A DNA stretch of 64,000 bases, from assembly GCF_026341825.1 (NCBI RefSeq), contig NZ_JAPENY010000001.1:1674001-1738000 (forward strand), given 5' to 3'. The notes below the pieces were generated by a model. It was given only the letters and a program-made list of their open reading frames with translations. It did not search any database and was not told the origin of the DNA. Position numbers and translations under genes: made by a program. Positions 25,297 to 34,404 of the stretch are shown here, piece by piece. Origin of the DNA: Streptomyces sp. NBC_00620 (GTDB taxonomy: Bacteria > Actinomycetota > Actinomycetes > Streptomycetales > Streptomycetaceae). Within the stretch, counting starts at the first letter, position 1, and every line of letters begins with the position of its first letter.

Positions 25297-28200
25297 TCAG
25301 AACACGCCCTTGTACGCCTGCCATCCCGAGGCGATCTTCGCGCGGGGCCCGAACGACCCCTTCCCGTTACCGCTGTTGCGCCACACGTTGCCGGAGGTGT
25401 CGCGGGAGATGATGTCCGCCTTGCCGTCGCCGGTGATGTCGCCGACGCCGACGATGGCGTTGTAGGAGCCTCCCCAGGCCGAGAACACCTTCACGCGCGG
25501 TGCGAACGTCCCGTTGCCCTTGCCGTAGTACCGGTACAGGTTGTTCGCCTTGTCCTGGGCCAGCAGATCCCCGACGCCGTCGCCGTTGAGGTCGCCGACG
25601 CCCACGATCTTCTTGTACGTCTTCCAGTTGTCGTAGAGCTTCACGCGTGCCGAGAGCTTTCCGGAACTCGTCCCCTTGTAGAGGTAGACCGCTCCGGTGG
25701 AGGAGTTGCGGGCGATGAGGTCGGGGCGGCCGTCGCCGCTGACGTCACCGGGCGAGGTCAGCACGTTGTACTGGTTCCAGCCCTTGCCGAGCGAGGTACG
25801 CGGGGTGCTCGTGAGGAAGGCCTGCCCGCGCATGGTCCTGTACACCCGCAGTTCGCCGCTGCTGAACCGGACGAGGACGTCGTTGCGGCGGTCGCCGTTG
25901 AGGTCGCCGAAGGGGACCAGGGTCACGGTGGAGGGCCAGCCCGAGGCCGGCATGGCCCCGCCGAAGGCTCCCGTCCCGTTGCCCGGGCGGTAGCTGATGA
26001 CGCCGGACGAGTTGAGGGTCAGGACGTCGCCGGTTCCGTCGGGCGCCCAGGTGCCGTTGTTGGTGAAGTCGCGGCGTACGGCGGCTCCGTTGGACACCTT
26101 CAGCGTCTGCGTCACCGTCAGCGACGGTCCTGAACCGTCGGCGGGCGGGGCCGTCAGCTTGAAGGTGTACGTGCCGTTGGGGACGAGCGCGCCTTTGGTG
26201 TCGCGCATGTCCCAGTTCGCGGGCACGCTGCCGCTCGCCTCTCCGCCGGAGAGCGTACGGACCACGGAGCCGGTGACCTTGCTGGTCAGTGTGGCCGTCC
26301 AGGAGGCGGCGGGCTTGGAGAGCTGTCCGCGCCACTGCCACCACGGGCTGGCGGCCGAGTCGCTCCCCCACGCGTTGTCCCTCACCTCCGACTCGATGAC
26401 CGCGAGCCGCTGGGTGGCCACCTCGCTGGGCACCAGGTGGATCCGCTTGTCCGCATCGACGTAGGCCGCGGGCCCGCCGAACTTGTCCACGGTCCAGGTC
26501 ACCCCGCGCAGGCTGGAGGTGCCCGCCGCCAGGTCGCCGATCTTGCGGGTGGCCGCGGTGCCGTCGGCGAAGGCGGTGAGAAGGAGCGCTCCGGCCGCGG
26601 TGTCGTGCCGGACGAGGTAACCGTCGCCGAGCAGGGCCTCGCCGGACGGGACGGGGATGTTCTTCTTCGCCGTACGGTCCCAGACGCCCGCGGTCGCGGC
26701 CGTGCCGCAGGACCAGTAGATCCAACGGCCCACCACCTGGAGCTCCTTGGGAACACACGGGGCGCCGGTGGAGACGGTGTCGGTGGTCTTGCCGGTCTTC
26801 AGGTCCTTGGCGGTGACGACACCGGTGCCGGAACCCGGCGTCCACAGGCCGGTCCCCCAGACGGAGGCGGCCGTGACGGAGCGGGTGACGATCGGCGAGG
26901 TGTAGGCGCGGCCGAAGTCACCGACGTACTGCTTGGTGGGGGACGTGCCGTTGACGATCGCGTAGTGGCCGGTGACGTCGAGGACGGTCCCGGCGGCCGA
27001 GGGCACGGAGAAGCCCTGCCCGTGGTCGAGGGAATCGACGTACGAGTCGACGGTGGGGTCGGGCTCGGCGGTGAACGTCACCGCCCGTCCGTCGCCGGTG
27101 GCATAGGGACCCGCCCCGCGGCCGTCCCAGGCCTGCCAGGCCGGCGCACTCGGCGTTCCGTCGGCGGCGATCCGCCGAATGTAGTAGGCGCCCAGGAAGC
27201 TGCTGTTGGGCTCGTCGGTGGCCAGGGTGCCGTTCTGCAGCGACAGTTGGCTGATAGTCGCGGCCGCCGGTGGTACGGCGGTCAGTTCCGTCAGGGTCGG
27301 GGTGGCCGCCCCCGTGTCGGTGACCCGGCGTACCGCCCAGTGCCCGGAGTCGGCACCGCCGACGGCCAGCAGACTGCCGTCCGGTGCCGTGACGAGGGAA
27401 CTGTTCGCGTGCGGAAGCAGGGTGAGCGGGTCCCCGCCCGTGAGGGGGACGGCCATCAGCGGCACGCCGGCTCTGTCGGCCGGCTTGCTCGGGCTCGACG
27501 GTACGGTGCGGGCCACCACCAGCCAGCGTCCGGCGATGCCCAAGGACGGGGTCCCCTCCGTCCCCGGCAGCGTCACCGTCGTCTCGGCGGCGGAGAGGTC
27601 GGCGCGGTCCAGGACGTGGGCCACCGGGTTGTTGTACCGGTACCAGACCAGCCGGTCCGCGCTCAGCGCGACGGAGGTCGGAGCGGCGGACACGGCGACG
27701 TCGCCGGTGACGCTCGCGGTGGCCAGGTCCACGAGCACCAGGTGCCGTTCCCCGCTCGCCAACGCGTACCCGATGACGGCGGTGGTGCTGTCGCCGCCCA
27801 CCACGCTGAAGTTGGTGGTGATTCCGGTCGGCCATCCGTCGACGAGGGTGCCGTCGGCGGGCGCGCCGTCGCCGTACAGCCACAGGACGCGGTTGCCGGC
27901 GGTATCCCGGGCCTGGGTCAGCACGTGGCTGCCGAAGGTGGCCGTGTACGAGCCGTGGGTGAGGGCTACGTCCGTGGTGGTACCGGCGGACAGGTCCCGC
28001 AGGACGACTTTCTGGGTCGGCGAGACGACATCGGCCACGACGTCGGACGACGACCCCAGGTACGCGGGGAGTTCGGCCCGGGGCAGGTCGCCCAGCTCGG
28101 TCGTCGCACCGGTGTCGTACGACGTCCACAGATAGCCGGAACGCCCCTCCTGGACATGCAGATAGCCACTGGGGCCAGCTGTGTGGATCTGGTCCTTCCG

Positions 28201-28374
28201 CGGTATGTAGCGGTCCGCCTGGAAGACCTTCTCCGTCGCGAGGGCGGTGCCCCCGACGCCTTCGTCCGCATCGGCCGTGACGGCGAACGGGCCGGGACCG
28301 ACGGTCACGGCGAGGACTGCCAGCGCGGCGACGACGCCCCGGGCGGTCGTACGGGCGGTGGTACGACGGACCAT
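25297..28374 (-). CDS. large secreted FG-GAP/VCBS-repeat protein
   Basis: 1025 residues with a signal peptide (TTARGVVAALAVLAVTVGPG, cleavage near TADADEG). The N-terminal 650 residues form beta-propeller-like repeats. A FlgD-type immunoglobulin segment follows (ASWTATLTSKVTGSVVRTLS, then WDMRDTKGALVPNGTYTFKL). The end has four calcium-binding FG-GAP repeats: GDLNGDRRNDVLVRFSSG, GDVSGDGRPDLIARNSSTG, GDLNGDGVGDLLAQDKANN, GDITGDGKADIISRDTSG. This domain set is common in Streptomyces extracellular proteins of unknown, possibly adhesive, role. ATG at 28374 follows AGGAGA; a TTG just upstream is possible. Confidence 0.88.
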   Translation of the reverse strand: MVRRTTARTTARGVVAALAVLAVTVGPGPFAVTADADEGVGGTALATEKVFQADRYIPRKDQIHTAGPSGYLHVQEGRSGYLWTSYDTGATTELGDLPRAELPAYLGSSSDVVADVVSPTQKVVLRDLSAGTTTDVALTHGSYTATFGSHVLTQARDTAGNRVLWLYGDGAPADGTLVDGWPTGITTNFSVVGGDSTTAVIGYALASGERHLVLVDLATASVTGDVAVSAAPTSVALSADRLVWYRYNNPVAHVLDRADLSAAETTVTLPGTEGTPSLGIAGRWLVVARTVPSSPSKPADRAGVPLMAVPLTGGDPLTLLPHANSSLVTAPDGSLLAVGGADSGHWAVRRVTDTGAATPTLTELTAVPPAAATISQLSLQNGTLATDEPNSSFLGAYYIRRIAADGTPSAPAWQAWDGRGAGPYATGDGRAVTFTAEPDPTVDSYVDSLDHGQGFSVPSAAGTVLDVTGHYAIVNGTSPTKQYVGDFGRAYTSPIVTRSVTAASVWGTGLWTPGSGTGVVTAKDLKTGKTTDTVSTGAPCVPKELQVVGRWIYWSCGTAATAGVWDRTAKKNIPVPSGEALLGDGYLVRHDTAAGALLLTAFADGTAATRKIGDLAAGTSSLRGVTWTVDKFGGPAAYVDADKRIHLVPSEVATQRLAVIESEVRDNAWGSDSAASPWWQWRGQLSKPAASWTATLTSKVTGSVVRTLSGGEASGSVPANWDMRDTKGALVPNGTYTFKLTAPPADGSGPSLTVTQTLKVSNGAAVRRDFTNNGTWAPDGTGDVLTLNSSGVISYRPGNGTGAFGGAMPASGWPSTVTLVPFGDLNGDRRNDVLVRFSSGELRVYRTMRGQAFLTSTPRTSLGKGWNQYNVLTSPGDVSGDGRPDLIARNSSTGAVYLYKGTSSGKLSARVKLYDNWKTYKKIVGVGDLNGDGVGDLLAQDKANNLYRYYGKGNGTFAPRVKVFSAWGGSYNAIVGVGDITGDGKADIISRDTSGNVWRNSGNGKGSFGPRAKIASGWQAYKGVF

Positions 28375-28563
28375 CAACGTCTCCTGGACCTCTCAAACAG
28401 AGAAAGGCGTGACGGGACGGCGGCGGCCGATCAGGCGCGCGTTGACGGTGCTGTGAAAATGTCCAGCCCCCGAGCTGCCCCCCACGCACAGCGGGCATGA
28501 GAGTAACAGCAGGCCCAGGCCCATCAGGAGTACCGGGGAAGGAGATCGCGGAGTCGCCTGTTC

Positions 28564-29178
28564 TCAGCCGGTCGTCCCGGACGGCGTGGTCCCCGTGCTG
28601 CCGGGCGCGAGTCCGCAGGTGCCGGACCTCGATGCCCCGTCCTGTCCCGTCAGTTCCACGACGACCTGGCCGTCGGGATCCTGGCTGTAGGCGATCGTGC
28701 AGGTCAGCTGACGTAGAGCGGTGCTGTTCAGGCCCTTCAGGGGGAAAGGCAGGCGGGTCGTCACCCTGCCGCCCGGGGCGGGCTCGACCTCGACGGTCCC
28801 GCCGGGGCGGGCGGCGGGAAGGGCGGTGCCCAGGCCCGCGGCCCGGTCCTCCTCGCTCGGACCGTCGAGCAACGCCAGGACGACCTGGTCGGGCGTCACC
28901 GGTTCCGGCGTTTCTTCGGAGCCCGGCAGCTCGTATCCGAAGAATTCGGCGCTGGACCCGGCCGGGGACCCGGTGCTCCGGATCACGGGGCTCAGCCCTC
29001 CGTCGGGGGAGCGGAAGAAGAGCAGCATCTCGTACTCGCGGTCGAAGAAGGCCTGGAAGCTGGCGGGACCGCCCGCCTCGATGACGTCGGTCTCCTGGAT
29101 ACCGCAGCCACCGAGCAGCGGTACCAGCGGTACGGCGGCCGCGACGGCGAGAGCGACAGCCGACACACGTCGCCTCAT
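28564..29178 (-). CDS. lipoprotein with GerMN-like segment, cotranscribed with the two-component system
   Basis: 204 residues. The N-terminus ends in a lipobox (VPLLGGC), so it is a lipidated outer-face membrane protein. VTPDQVVLALLDGPSEEDRA then AGLGTALPAARPGG is the GerMN-like pattern seen in LpqB and some kinase-associated lipoproteins. It starts in an ATGA overlap with the histidine kinase stop (29175-29178), so it is likely a signalling accessory that modulates the kinase, in the way CseA does for CseC. That functional analogy is inference. Confidence 0.85.
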   Translation of the reverse strand: MRRRVSAVALAVAAAVPLVPLLGGCGIQETDVIEAGGPASFQAFFDREYEMLLFFRSPDGGLSPVIRSTGSPAGSSAEFFGYELPGSEETPEPVTPDQVVLALLDGPSEEDRAAGLGTALPAARPGGTVEVEPAPGGRVTTRLPFPLKGLNSTALRQLTCTIAYSQDPDGQVVVELTGQDGASRSGTCGLAPGSTGTTPSGTTG

Positions 29179-30650
29179 CCGCCGGCCCCCTCCCCCTCCA
29201 CGTGTAGCGGTATCTCGACGGCGAAGACGGCACCGCCCCCGGGGCGGTTCCCCGCATAGATCGTTCCGCCGTGCAGTTTCACGTTCTCCAGGGTGATCGC
29301 CAGTCCCAGGCCGCTGCCGGCCGAGCGGGTGCGGGCCGCGTCGGCCTTGTAGAAGCGGTCGAAGATGTGCGGGAGCGCTTCGGGGCGGATGCCGGGTCCG
29401 CTGTCCACGACGTCGGCGATCAGCACGTGCGGGCCCGGGGAGCGTGGCTCGGTGCGCAGTCGTACGGTGACGGGTGCGCCGCCGTGCCGCAGGGCGTTGC
29501 CGACGAGGTTGGCGATCACGACGTCGAAGCGGCGCGGATCGAGGCGGGCCCGGATGCCGTCGGGGAGTTCGGTGCGGATCCGGTCGTCGGTCCAGTGCCT
29601 GTGGTTGAGGGTCTTGCGGATGGCCTCGGCGACGTCGAGCTCGTCGGCGTTCAGCTCGGCCGCGCGGGCGTCGAAGCGGGAGATCTCCATCAGGTCCTCG
29701 ACGAGCACGGCGAGCTTTCCGGTCTCCGCGCTGACCAGCCGGACCGCCCGGGCGGTGTCGGCGTCCAGGCCGTCCGCGTCCTCGTCGAGCACCTCCGTGA
29801 CGGCGAGCATTCCGGCGAGGGGGGTGCGCAGTTCGTGCGAGACGTCGGAGGCGAAGCGGCGGGCGCGTTCCTCGGCCTCGCGCAACTCGCGTACAGAATG
29901 CTCCAGTTGGCCCGCCGACTTGTTGAAGGTCCGTGCCAGGTCGGCCAGTTCGTCGCTGCCGCGCACCGGAATCCGGGTGTCGAGTCGGCCGCTGCCCATG
30001 TGCAGGGCCGCCTCGCGCAGTTTGCGCACCGGGCGCAGCACGCTGCGCGCGGCGATCAGGCCGGGTATCAGCGACACGGCGAGGCCTGGCAGGGCGCCGT
30101 CCCGGCCGGCCATGAGGAGGGCGTCGACGTTGACCTGCTCGTCGGTCATCCGCATGACGGCGTACAGGACCAGTCCGCTGGGCAGCTCGCTGTCCGGGCT
30201 CGCCTTGAAGACCATGGGCATGGCGATGGTCAGATAGGGGACGCCGTCCTTGACGACCCGCTCGAAGCTGCCGTGGGGGGACCGTGCGGCGCGGCGCAGT
30301 TCGGGTGTGATGACGGTGGAGACGGGGTTCTCGCCCGAGGAGGCGCGGACCGAACCGTATTCGGCGAACACCACCCAGGGGTGGGGCTTGCCCTTGCGGG
30401 CGATGTCTCGCAGGAGTTCATCCAGGTCGTTCCCTCCCAGCACGGGCAGCGCGAAGGCCGTCGTCTCGACGTGTTCACGGAACGAGGTGACCGCCGTGTC
30501 CTGGGCGGTCTGGAGCACCGCGTTGCGGGCCTCGCGGTAGGTCAGCGCGGCCGTCGTGCCGGCGCTGACGGCGGCGACCAGCAGGAAGGCGAGCATCAGC
30601 CGCGTACGCAGCCCGAACGCCCTGACCCGCGACCGCTCACCGCTGCTCAC
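29175..30650 (-). CDS. sensor histidine kinase (CseC-like architecture)
   Basis: 491 residues: a first membrane helix (RLMLAFLLVAAVSAGTTAAL), an extracytoplasmic sensor of about 150 residues, a second helix near PGLAVSLIPGLIAARSV, HAMP (RPVRKLREAALHMGSGRLDT), HisKA with phospho-His in DVSHELRTPLAG, and HATPase with N-box NLVGNALRHGG, G1 DSGPGI and G2 GSGLGLAITLENV. All kinase boxes are intact. It overlaps the response regulator upstream (30647-30650) and the lipoprotein downstream (29175-29178) by ATGA junctions. GTG/ATG start at 30650. Confidence 0.93.
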   Translation of the reverse strand: MSSGERSRVRAFGLRTRLMLAFLLVAAVSAGTTAALTYREARNAVLQTAQDTAVTSFREHVETTAFALPVLGGNDLDELLRDIARKGKPHPWVVFAEYGSVRASSGENPVSTVITPELRRAARSPHGSFERVVKDGVPYLTIAMPMVFKASPDSELPSGLVLYAVMRMTDEQVNVDALLMAGRDGALPGLAVSLIPGLIAARSVLRPVRKLREAALHMGSGRLDTRIPVRGSDELADLARTFNKSAGQLEHSVRELREAEERARRFASDVSHELRTPLAGMLAVTEVLDEDADGLDADTARAVRLVSAETGKLAVLVEDLMEISRFDARAAELNADELDVAEAIRKTLNHRHWTDDRIRTELPDGIRARLDPRRFDVVIANLVGNALRHGGAPVTVRLRTEPRSPGPHVLIADVVDSGPGIRPEALPHIFDRFYKADAARTRSAGSGLGLAITLENVKLHGGTIYAGNRPGGGAVFAVEIPLHVEGEGAGG

Positions 30651-31330
30651 AGGGGCCCGAAGCGGTAGCCGAAGCCCCGCAGTGTCTGGACGTACCGGGG
30701 GCTGCCGACCTCGTCCTCGATCTTGCCGCGCAGCCGGGCGACGCAGGCGTCGACCAGTCGGGCGTCGGCGTGGAAGGTGTGCTCCCAGACGTGCTCAAGG
30801 AGTTGCTGCCTGCTGAACACCTGCTCGGGGGCGCCGGAGAGGTGCAGCAGGAGCTTGAGCTCGGAGGGGGCGAGCGCGAGCGGCCGGCCGGCTTTGCTGA
30901 CGGTCAGTCCGACCCGGTCGACGGTGAGTTCGCCGTAGACCTCGATGGCCGGGCGGCCCGATCCGCTGTCGTCGATGCGGCGCAGTACGGCGCGGATCCG
31001 GGCCTCGATCACCTCGGGACGGGCGGGCTTGACGATGTAGTCGTCGGCACCGGCCTCCAGGCCGATGACCACGTCGAAGTCGTCGCCGCGCGCGGTGAGC
31101 ATGATGATCGGCAGCTGGCTGTGGTCGCGGACCTGCCGGCAGACCTGTACGCCGTTCATGCCGGGCAGCATCAGGTCCAGCAGCAGCAGATCGGGCCGGA
31201 ATTCGGCCATCGCGGCGAGGCCGGCCTCGCCGGTCGCGGCCGCCCGTACCTCGTGGCCGCGGCGGCGCAGACCGAGTTCGACCCCCTCGCGTACGGAAGG
31301 GTCGTCCTCGATGAGGAGCACGCGGGGCAT
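30647..31330 (-). CDS. OmpR/PhoB-family response regulator (CseB-like)
   Basis: 227 residues. Receiver: LLIEDDPSVREG acidic pair, phospho-Asp in LLLLDLMLPGMNG, switch Thr in IIMLTARGD and Lys in DDYIVKPARPE. Winged-helix output: LALAPSELKLLLHLSGAPEQ then VFSRQQLLEHVWEH and VDACVARLRGKIEDEVG. It begins 23 bases after the MurJ-like gene and overlaps the kinase, so it seems to be the third gene of a FemX-MurJ-RR-HK-lipoprotein operon. Confidence 0.94.
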   Translation of the reverse strand: MPRVLLIEDDPSVREGVELGLRRRGHEVRAAATGEAGLAAMAEFRPDLLLLDLMLPGMNGVQVCRQVRDHSQLPIIMLTARGDDFDVVIGLEAGADDYIVKPARPEVIEARIRAVLRRIDDSGSGRPAIEVYGELTVDRVGLTVSKAGRPLALAPSELKLLLHLSGAPEQVFSRQQLLEHVWEHTFHADARLVDACVARLRGKIEDEVGSPRYVQTLRGFGYRFGPL

Positions 31331-31353
31331 CGGCGGTTCTCCCTAGGTGATGG

Positions 31354-32979
31354 TCAGGTCCGGGTGCGTCTGCGGCGTACGCCGGAGAGCAGCGCGTCGA
31401 GTTCGGCGAGTCGCAGTGGACGGGCGAGCACAGCGAAGGTGAGGACGACAACAGCCGCCCCGGCAGTTGCGGCGACCAGGGACCCCGCTCGTGCCGTGCC
31501 CAGGGCCGCGAGGTGGCCGAGCGCGGTGGCGGGGACGGCGGCGAGCAGCAGCCGCGCGTGGGCGCCGACGGCGGACGAGCGCAGGGGGCGTACGACGGCG
31601 AGCCGGCGGCTCAGCACCAGGCCGGTCACCGCCCAGCCCGCGCACAGCGCCAGGGAGTACGCCGCCGCCATGCCCGTCACGGCCCAGCGGGCCGGCAGCA
31701 GGTGTGCGGCAGTCAGGGACAGTCCCGCATTCAGGGCGACGATCACGAGGTTGAGCAGGAACGGCGTACGGGTGTCGGAGAGCGCGTAGAAGGCGCGGGA
31801 CAGGACGTACTGGCCCGACAGGGCGAGAAGTCCCGGCGCGAAGGCCATCAGGATCCCGGCCATGGCGGCCGTGTCGTCGGCGCCCGTCCTGCCGTACCCG
31901 AAGACGAGGGCCATCACCGGCTGGGCGAGGGCGAACAGCGCGCAGGCGGCGGGGACCACGGCGGAGGCGCAGATGCGCAGGGCGTGGGAGACGTCGCGGC
32001 GCACGGCGGCGGTGTCCCCGTCGGCGGCGGCCGCGCTCATCCGGGGCATCAGCGCGGTCACCACGGAGACCGTGATGATGCCGTGCGGTACGACCCACAG
32101 GGCATAGGCGTTGTTGTACGCGCCGTATCCGGGGCCGCCGTCGAGGCCCGCGGTGGTGGCCAGGCGGGTGGTGACCCAGTACGCGGCCTGGTTGGCCAGG
32201 ACGAGGAGCACCAGCCAGCCGGCCGCCCGCAGGGGGCGGGTCAGTCCGCTGCCGCGCCAGTCGAATCGGGGCCGCCAGCGGAAGCGGGCGGCTCGCAGCG
32301 CGGGGACGAGGGCGAGTGCCTGGACGGCGATGCCGGCGGTCGTGCCCCAGCCGAGGACGGCGGTCTCGGTCGCGGTGAGCGTGTCGCCGCCGCCCATGGC
32401 CAGCGCCAGGTACAGCCCGAACACGGTCATCACGACAAGGTTGTTGAGGACCGGCGACCACATCATCGCGCCGAACCGGCCGCGGGCGTTGAGTACTTGG
32501 CCGAGCAGGGTGAAGAGGCCGAGGAAGAAGATCTGGGGCAGGCAGTAGCGGGCGAGCGCGGTGGTCATGGCCGCCTGCGGACCGGTGTAGTCGGTGTACG
32601 CGTCGATGATCGCGGGAGCCGCCCACACCGCGGTCGCGGTGATCGCCAGCAGGGCGAGGACGCAGACGGTGACGAGCCGGTCGGTGTACGCCGTACCGCC
32701 GTCGTCGTGCTCCTTGGCGGCCTTGACCAGCTCGGGCACGAAGACGGCGTTCAGCGCGCCGCCGAGGAGCAGCATGTAGACGATGGTGGGCAGGGCGTTG
32801 CCGACCGCGTAGCCGTCGGCAGTCGGCCCGATGGTGCCCAGCGCTGCCGCGACGACGGCGGAGCGGGCGAAGCCGGTGGCACGGGAGACGATGGATCCGG
32901 CGGCCATGACGGCGCTGCCGCGGGCCGCCGTCTTCGTCGGTGCGGTGGTGGTCGAGGTCGTCGGGGCCGTCTGCGTCAT
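31354..32979 (-). CDS. MurJ/MviN-family lipid II flippase-like protein
   Basis: 541 residues with about 14 predicted membrane helices. Family features include RATGFARSAVVAAALGTIGP, ADGYAVGNALPTIVYMLLLG, GALNAVFVPEL and ALSDTRTPFLLNLVIV. MurJ proteins translocate lipid-linked peptidoglycan precursor across the membrane. Streptomyces usually keeps its main murJ near the replication origin; this one, tied to a FemX-like gene and a two-component system, may be a specialised paralogue. ATG at 32979 overlaps the upstream stop in ATGA. Confidence 0.88.
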   Translation of the reverse strand: MTQTAPTTSTTTAPTKTAARGSAVMAAGSIVSRATGFARSAVVAAALGTIGPTADGYAVGNALPTIVYMLLLGGALNAVFVPELVKAAKEHDDGGTAYTDRLVTVCVLALLAITATAVWAAPAIIDAYTDYTGPQAAMTTALARYCLPQIFFLGLFTLLGQVLNARGRFGAMMWSPVLNNLVVMTVFGLYLALAMGGGDTLTATETAVLGWGTTAGIAVQALALVPALRAARFRWRPRFDWRGSGLTRPLRAAGWLVLLVLANQAAYWVTTRLATTAGLDGGPGYGAYNNAYALWVVPHGIITVSVVTALMPRMSAAAADGDTAAVRRDVSHALRICASAVVPAACALFALAQPVMALVFGYGRTGADDTAAMAGILMAFAPGLLALSGQYVLSRAFYALSDTRTPFLLNLVIVALNAGLSLTAAHLLPARWAVTGMAAAYSLALCAGWAVTGLVLSRRLAVVRPLRSSAVGAHARLLLAAVPATALGHLAALGTARAGSLVAATAGAAVVVLTFAVLARPLRLAELDALLSGVRRRRTRT

Positions 32980-34172
32980 CGGCGGTTCAGGTACGCCTGG
33001 AAGGCGCGGTGGAGCGCGTGGTTGGCGCTGCCGCCCAATGGTCTCTCCCACTCCCCCAACGTCTCGACGACCTGTCCTCCGGTGCCGAGCTTCCACCGCA
33101 GCAGTCCGTACGTACGTTCCTCAGGATCGAGAGTGGAGGGTACCCCGCGCATGTCGTAGACGTCGGCGCCGAGGGCGTGGGCGTCAAGCAGCATCCGCCA
33201 CTGCAGGGCGTTGGAGGGCCGGACCTCGCGGCGGTGGTCGGCCGAGGCGCCGGTCTGGTACCAGGCCCGGCGGCCCACCGTGATCATCGTGTGGGCGGCG
33301 AGGATCTCTCCCTGGTGACGGGCGAGGTAGAGCTTCATCCGGCCCGGTTCCTCGGCGTTGAGCGCCGCGTACTGGCGCTCGTAGTAGGCGAGCGAGCGGC
33401 CGAGGCGGAAACCGTCGCGTCGCTCGGTGATGCCCAACAGCCGGTGGAACTCGGGGAGTTCGGCCGCACTGCCCACCACCACCTCCACGCCCTCCTTCCG
33501 GGCTCGGCGCACATTGCGCCGCCACTCCTGGTTGAGCCCGGACCACAGGTCCTCCGTGGTGCGTCCGGCGAGCGGTACGTGGAAGACGTGCCGGGGCTGG
33601 GCATCGCCATCCGTTCCGGTCCCGTCACCACCGCAGCGGCGCCAGCCCCGGGCCCGCAGCCGCTCGGCGACGGCGGTGCCGAGCGGGTCGACCTCACTGG
33701 CGAGGACGTCACCCAGGCGTCGGCCAGGGCCGGCGAGCGGCTTGAGCAGGGCGGCGTCCCAGCGCCGGTAGGCGGGCGACGGGCCGATGCGCACGGCGAA
33801 GGCGCCCGCGCGGCGCAGGTGTTCGAGCAGCTGACCGAGCCAGCCGTCGACGTCGGGGTCGTTCCAGTCGGCGACGGGCCCTTCGGGGAGGTAGGCGAAG
33901 TACTTGCGGGTGCCGGGGAACTGCCGCAGCAGCACCAGGGCCACGCCGGTCAGTCGGCCTGCCTCGGGATCCGGCCCCCAGCCGAGCAGTTGGGAGCGCC
34001 AGCCCTCCTTGACGTCGGCCCAGGACGGGCACTGGAGGAAACCGGCGCCGAGGGCGGCGCCGTCGGGGGACGCGAGGAAGGCGCGGTAGGTCTCCGCGGT
34101 GATGGGTCGCAGGGCCACGCCCGGGTTCCGTGGCTGGGGCACGCGGCTGGGCGGCACGAGCAGCGCTGACAC
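32976..34172 (-). CDS. FemAB/FemX-like aminoacyltransferase (peptidoglycan bridge formation)
   Basis: 398 residues with two GNAT-like lobes. Visible family features: FLQCPSWADVKEGWRSQLLG, FAYLPEGPVADWNDPDVDGW, the hinge WSGLNQEWRRNVRRARKEGV and, near the end, VYDMRGVPSTLDPEERTYGL and RWKLGTGGQVVETLGEWERP. Such enzymes add Gly from glycyl-tRNA to lipid II, consistent with the Gly bridge of Streptomyces peptidoglycan. The GTG at 34172 follows AGGAGAGG; upstream starts give a repetitive REKAREKAR tail. First gene of the putative operon with MurJ. Confidence 0.86.
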   Translation of the reverse strand: MSALLVPPSRVPQPRNPGVALRPITAETYRAFLASPDGAALGAGFLQCPSWADVKEGWRSQLLGWGPDPEAGRLTGVALVLLRQFPGTRKYFAYLPEGPVADWNDPDVDGWLGQLLEHLRRAGAFAVRIGPSPAYRRWDAALLKPLAGPGRRLGDVLASEVDPLGTAVAERLRARGWRRCGGDGTGTDGDAQPRHVFHVPLAGRTTEDLWSGLNQEWRRNVRRARKEGVEVVVGSAAELPEFHRLLGITERRDGFRLGRSLAYYERQYAALNAEEPGRMKLYLARHQGEILAAHTMITVGRRAWYQTGASADHRREVRPSNALQWRMLLDAHALGADVYDMRGVPSTLDPEERTYGLLRWKLGTGGQVVETLGEWERPLGGSANHALHRAFQAYLNRR

Positions 34173-34404
34173 AGTCTGAGCCTCTCCTTCTCCCCGGGCC
34201 TTTTCGCGGGCCTTTTCGCGGGGTCGCAAAGGATGCTCACAGCGGACCATGACCGCTCCGCGCGGTGAGTGTGACGGGACCATGACCGTTCCTCACCAGT
34301 CGCCGTCACATTGCTCCATAGCGGCTGACCTCGGGTTTTACGGCTCTACAGTCACGACATCGCCGACTCGGCCAACCCCTTTCTCACCCTTCCCGGAGGT
34401 CCCG

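Noticed and set aside
23849..25324. 491-codon minus-strand frame over the deacetylase
   Set aside because: Overlaps two genes with strong motifs and has no recognisable domain.
26437..28500. 687-codon plus-strand frame antisense to the FG-GAP protein
   Set aside because: Arg/Gly-rich shadow of a real gene with clear signal peptide and repeats on the other strand.
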